The notes below the pieces were generated by a model that saw only the letters and a program-made list of their open reading frames with translations, was not told where the DNA came from and did not search any database. From assembly GCA_964023205.1 (NCBI GenBank), contig OZ026851.1, positions 20,157,528-20,221,527 on the forward strand: DNA of 64,000 bases, written 5' to 3'. This DNA is from Lutraria lutraria. Taxonomy: Eukaryota > Mollusca > Bivalvia > Venerida > Mactridae. Numbering within the stretch: position 1 is the first letter of the stretch; every line of letters begins with the position of its first letter. Below are positions 58,600 to 64,000 of this stretch, piece by piece. The position numbers and the translations under genes are program-made.

Positions 58600-60840
58600 C
58601 TCTTGGATTTATTGAAATAGGATAAGCAAAACTAAGAAAACGTCAAGGGTAGGACCTGCATTTGTTACCTTTTTATTGCCTTTAACTATGTAGACCAGAA
58701 TTTCACGTGTTGACCGCTGTTTAATAGATATTCTTGTATCGGCAATGTGGGTGGGGAGTGGGAGGCATTGCACTCCTGTTGTTTTTTTTCTATACGTAGG
58801 TAATTTTTTATTGAGCATACTTTTTTTGGATTGAATAACAGGTTCCTGTGGTCCAATCGAACCGGCCGAAACAATTTTCTACCGAATCGTCATGCATAGA
58901 CAACATGTGTTGTGTTCTGTGCTCGGCCTCGATTTACGTTCACATAACGCTCCAAATATCGAGCTCAGCGGACGGCGAACTTATATTTTAAGCAAATCTC
59001 TAAGCAATAATGAGCAAATAGTTAATCGTTGTTTTCAGTTGCTTAACAATGTAACTTTAACCATAGACCTATATATACTATACAGTTATAGTATAGGTCT
59101 TTGCTTTTACCTACTGTTATACAAGTAGCTGATAAAACAAATAAATATTTGAAAAAAGACGCATTAACTGCAACACAACCAAACAGTGGAATGTCAGTCA
59201 AAGTATTTCGTGTACTATAATACCTGCTGATAAGTATACAGCCCAGATGGCTAAATCTCATTTAAAACAAATATGGGATGGCTTGAACTTTTCAAGTGGA
59301 ATATCAATATTTCAAAAGTCTCCAATGAAATATCCACTACGCTAAAGATATTGAGCCGTTTAATGTTCTATACACTCACGTGCCAGTCTCGCGCTCAAAT
59401 CTCCCAAGATACCGAAAAATCTCACCGTATTTTGCGAGATCATATCCTCTCATCAAACGATAAATCCCGCCTTGTAAACCTAACAAGCACATAATCACAT
59501 AAGCAGTACGCCAAACTTCATCCTAAAATTCCTTTTAAACGTGTTAAAATCTTAAAATCAAACAAGCCGGTGGCAACATCAAACGATTACCAGTCATACA
59601 ATCTTAATTTCAAATTATTTGTTGTTGGTCGTTTCATCTTGAAGAGGTACGTAACAAGTGCTTAATGTACGGCTATAGACTCTTGATCTGCGGTCCTGGA
59701 TGTTCGCTAGGATAATACTTGCCCTATGAACAAAAATATTTATGCTTTGAAGAATAAATGTTTGTGAATTGTTTGTTAGATACTTTATCATCATACAAAC
59801 ACAAAGCGGTGTTCACTCACATCTAAGATTATACATTCAATATAAATTTCTACCAGACATTTCATACACAAAAGATAAATTGCGGTAACTTACGTCAAAA
59901 CACGCAGGTTAAGTAATTATGGAATGACAACATTAAAGTTTATTCGGTGGTAAACATTTAAATATCAATATCGACTTTTACGATGTCGAAAACGAAAAGT
60001 AGTAGAACTTTATGATGTACAATAGACGACATGATTTGATAGTTGATATATTAAGATGGGGTTCCACCCATCCGATCCTTTTTCTGCCAGTCCTAGACTT
60101 TACGGATACGATAAATTGTTCCTTGACGATATTTTCATATGATTTTTTTCTTAAAACTTAAAAATTCTATATTTTATCCAAAAGTTAATTATATGCATAC
60201 AGTAGTATAGTATATATATATATATATTATTTAGGGATGTTAGTGGCTACATGGTGGGTTTTTACAGAATGAAGAGCCGCGGTTCAGATGTAGACAGCAT
60301 TATCTAAATAGTGTGTGTATGTTTGTCCTGGGTTTAGCGCGATAATTAAGTTATAAAGGGCCGACAGATTATCTAATCATCGCTGCTTGGTAACATATCA
60401 GCCAAACCTGTTCCCTCCTATTTCCTACGTAACAACCGACTTTCTTCACGAGATTTGTGACTATTGTGATATCTTCTGACTAATTGTCTCGTTCGGGTCT
60501 CGTACATGTGACCTCTCGATCAATAGTCCAATGTTGTGCCGACCGATAGTAGGCCTTCCTGGTATGTTCCTAGATATCATGTCGGTGAGTAGCGAAAGAA
60601 TCCGGCAATAGTTGATACTCAACGTTTCTTTCATTAGATGGTCGTGCATAAAGTGACAAAAGCTACTTACGCACGGGCAGATACATGTAAATTGGTTTGA
60701 ATTTAAATACCAGAGTCATATTTTTAATAATCCATATTTATAAGTGACTATACGATAATTCGAGGTTAATAAAAAAATAACTTATCAATTTTATGTTGAA
60801 ACAAATTTGAAATTGATGAATAGAATGGAAAAATGTTTTG
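58600..60840. other. Noncoding stretch
   Basis: Contains a short (TA)n run at about 60210. No exon or element was recognised on either strand. Confidence 0.4.
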
Positions 60841-60841
60841 T

Positions 60842-61980
60842 TATATAATTATTTGATATTTTACATGTACATATGTAATTGTCTATATAATTAATTGATA
60901 TTATACATGATTATGTAGTTGTCTATATAATTATATAATTCACTGGTTTTATACATAATGTAATTGTCTATATAATTCATTGATCTTATAATTATATAAT
61001 TGTCTATATAATTAATTAATACCATACATATGTAATTCGTATGTAATTGTCTATATAATTCATTTATTTTATACATATGTAATTGTCTATATAATGCATT
61101 TATATTATACATAATTATGTAATTGTCTATATAATTCATTTATATTATACATATGCAATTGTCTATATAATTATATAATTCACTGGTTTTATACATAATG
61201 TAATTGTCTATATAATTCATTGATCTTATAATTATATAATTGTCTATATAATTAATTTATTTTATACATATGTAATTGTCTATATAATGCATTTATATTA
61301 TACATATGTAATTGTCTATATAATGCATTTATATTATACATAATTATGTAATTGTCTATATAATTCATTTATATTATACATATGTAATTGTCTATATAAT
61401 GCATTTATATTATACATAATTATGTAATTGTCTATATAATTCATTTATATTATACATATGCAATTGTCTATATAATTCATTTATGTTATACATATGTAAT
61501 TATCTACATGTAAATAATTCATTTATATTATACATATGTAATTGTCTATATAATTCATTTATACCATACATATGTAATTGTCTATATAATTCATTTATAT
61601 TATACATATGTAATTGTCTATATAATTCATTTATATTACACATATGTAATTGTCTATATAATTCATTTATACCATACATATGTAATTGTCTATATAATTC
61701 ATTTATATTATACATAATTTTTTATGTAATTGTCTATATAATTCATTTATACCATACATATGTAATTGTCTATATAATTCATTTATATTATACATATGTA
61801 ATTGTCTATATAATTCATTTATACCATACATATGTAATTGTCTATATAATTCATTTATACCATACATATGTAATTGTCTATATAATTCATTTATATTATA
61901 CATATGTAATTGTCTATATAATTCATTTATATTACACATATGCAATTGTCTATACAATTCATTTATATTTTACATATGTA
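60842..61980. repeat. 36-bp minisatellite, about 31 units
   Basis: Units TAATTGTCTATATAATTCAT plus TTATATTATACATATG. The left half is more degenerate and has larger composite blocks, e.g. 60930-61030 repeated at 61170-61260. The unit is a multiple of three, which keeps a 187-codon frame open; this is not a gene. Confidence 0.95.
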
Positions 61981-61989
61981 TATAAGTGT

Positions 61990-62950
61990 CTTTTTGGGGA
62001 AAGACCATTTTTTGACACAACACTCATTAGTCGATATGAAGAATGAAATATATTTGTAGAATTTTTAAACTAGTGAACCTGCATACGCAATATACTGCCT
62101 CATCTTATAAATAATTATTTCGCGAATAGAATCTTGAAAACCAACTTGCGATTTGATCTGGAAGATCTATGTCAAGTTATATTACCTCGGACCCTAGTGG
62201 CGGAATTGCTGTCATCTGTCTGCTATTGTGAGTTATCTACGTTCAACTGTTGGTAATTTGTACCAAGTATCGATGGCATTTCACCAGAACGCACGTTTAG
62301 AGTAAAGTTTACAAGTATCAATATATGAAATCAAGTTATGATAATGAAATGTTTGAGATGCGTGTAAAAGCTTTTAGCACGTGTGAGACAACCGTAGAAT
62401 AAGATACTGTACGAGTATAAACGTCGGTGTTTTGTATATAATTAAAGTCGAAGAATTCCGCTAAATCTATGAGATTTACATAAAGATAAGATTATAAACA
62501 CTCGAAAATTAACGACTTACTTCACAGAACGTCGCCTCGAGTGATTTAAGATAGCATCAACATTGGCGTGCTGTAGTATGACATAGTGAGTAGTAAAACC
62601 ATGAAGAATTAAAGAAAACACGCATTCTAATCATTGGATTGGCGACTAAATAAAATAAGAATATTTATCAGGTACTTGATTCACACAATTCGCTCCATGC
62701 ATTCATAAATATAAAATAAATACGTGTAATAGTTTAATACATATGACTACAAGTGTGGCTGACAAGTAAGCACTGTTTGAAGATATCAGTAAACTTTCCC
62801 GAATTTATTCAGTAACACTTCTTTATCACTTCTAGTTATTTTATAACTAGTTTTTAATCGTTCCTTCAGAATTCAATTTGTTTTGTTCAACATCGAGGCT
62901 CAACTGTATATTTTCTGGAAATTATTCACGTTTCCCGCCATTGCTTGGTA
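61990..62950. other. Noncoding stretch between two arrays
   Basis: AT-rich. No supported gene, tRNA or repeat was seen. Confidence 0.4.
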
Positions 62951-62952
62951 AT

Positions 62953-64000
62953 CCCAATATCCTTATGCTACTAAATACTAAATTCTATATCTTTACACAA
63001 TCAAATACTAAAGCCTATATCCTTACGCTACCAAATACTAAAGCCTATATCTTTACACAACCAAATACTAAAGCTTATATCCTTACGCTACTAAATACTA
63101 AAGCCTATATCTTTACACAACCAAATACTAAAGCTTATATCCTTACGCTACCAAATACTAAAGCCTATATCTTTACACTACCAAATACTAAAGCCTATAT
63201 CTTTATGCTATTAAATACTAAAGCCTATATCTTTACACAACCAAATACTAAAGCCTATATCTTTATGCTACCAAATACTAAAGCCTATATCTTTACACTA
63301 CCAAATACTAAAGCCTATATCCTTACGCTACTAAATACTAAAGCCTATATCTTTACACAACCAAATACTAAAGCTTATATCCTTACGCTACCAAATACTA
63401 AAGCCTATATCTTTACACTACCAAATACTAAATTCTATATCTTTACACAACCAAATACTAAAGCCTATATCTTAACACTACCAAATACTAAAGCCTATAT
63501 CTTTACACTACCAAATACTAAATTCTATATCTTTACACAACCAAATACTAAAGCCTATATCTTAACACTACCAAATACTAAAGCCTATATCTTTACACTA
63601 CCAAATACTAAAGCCTATATCTTTATGCTATTAAATACTAAAGCCTATATCTTTACACAACCAAATACTAAAGCCTATATCTTTATGCTACCAAATACTA
63701 AAGCCTATATCTTTACACTACCAAATACTAAAGCCTACATCTTTACACTACCAAATACTAAAGCCTATATCTTTACACAACCAAATACTAAAGCCTATAT
63801 CTTTACACAACCAAATACTAAAGCCTATATATTTACACTACCAAATACTAAAGCCTACATCTTTACACTACCAAATACTAAAGCCTATATCTTTACACAA
63901 CCAAATACTAAAGCCTATATCTGCACACAACCAAATACTAAAGCCTATATATTTACACTACCAAATACTAAAGCCTACATCTTTACACTACCAAATACTA
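62953..64000. repeat. 30-bp satellite array, continues past the window
   Basis: Units CCAAATACTAAAGCCTATAT plus CTTTACACTA, about 35 copies in the window. Variants CTTTATGCTA, CCTTACGCTA and AATTCTATAT recur in multi-unit blocks, e.g. 63181-63300 resembles 63601-63720. Confidence 0.96.

Noticed and set aside
61483..62046. 187-codon open frame on the plus strand, with matching frames on the minus strand
   Set aside because: It is the 36-bp minisatellite read in frame. The unit length is a multiple of three, so stops are avoided on both strands.

Overview
The window is AT-rich animal nuclear DNA, most probably from a bivalve mollusc. I infer this from short exons with GT-AG borders, very dense minisatellites and tRNA-headed SINEs. 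Interspersed repeats opening with ACAAGAGGGCCAAGATGGCC and closing with GTGAGCTAAAAA are, from general knowledge, abundant in bivalve genomes. No search was run, and all family matches are from memory of the protein families.

Genes. Two conserved genes are recognisable, both on the minus strand and both incomplete. (1) Five exons at 8254-11575 encode the C-terminal Cys/His zinc-finger block of an NFX1-type protein. One of them (9768-9812) carries an internal deletion with a frameshift. (2) Three exons at 46665-47420 and 21563-21663 encode C-terminal parts of the endosomal J-protein DNAJC13/RME-8, including its stop codon. One exon has a one-base homopolymer shift. The exons that should join LALE (46665) to the last exon were not found in the intervening 25 kb. 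Weaker, unidentified minus-strand exon candidates lie at 6187-6580, 13867-14562 and 53860-54580.

Layout. 1-6.1 kb: foldback MITE, tRNA-like copies and a 3.1-kb array of a 50-bp repeat. 6.1-14.6 kb: the NFX1 remnant with two copies of a 145-bp-monomer element. 14.8-21.2 kb: two MITEs with clear target duplications, otherwise AT-rich sequence. 21.5-25 kb: end of DNAJC13, a 45-bp array and a third copy of the 145-bp element. 25.1-37.6 kb: a 12.5-kb array of a 62-bp satellite. 37.6-42.9 kb: a 65-bp array interrupted by a 4.36-kb TIR transposon with a decayed XPG-like gene (Academ-like). 44.3-46.4 kb: three more interspersed repeats. 46.7-47.4 kb: DNAJC13 exons. 47.7-50.9 kb: the 65-67-bp array again in inverted orientation. 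51.15-53.84 kb: a 20-bp array. 55.8-57.8 kb: non-LTR and LTR retrotransposon fragments. 58.0-58.2 kb: a SINE. 60.8-62.0 kb: a 36-bp array. 62.95 kb to the end: a 30-bp array that runs out of the window.

Tandem arrays make up roughly 25 kb (about 40%) of the window. Several show higher-order block duplication. The genes look like islands between expanding arrays; whether their missing parts reflect real decay or misassembly cannot be settled from one sequence.
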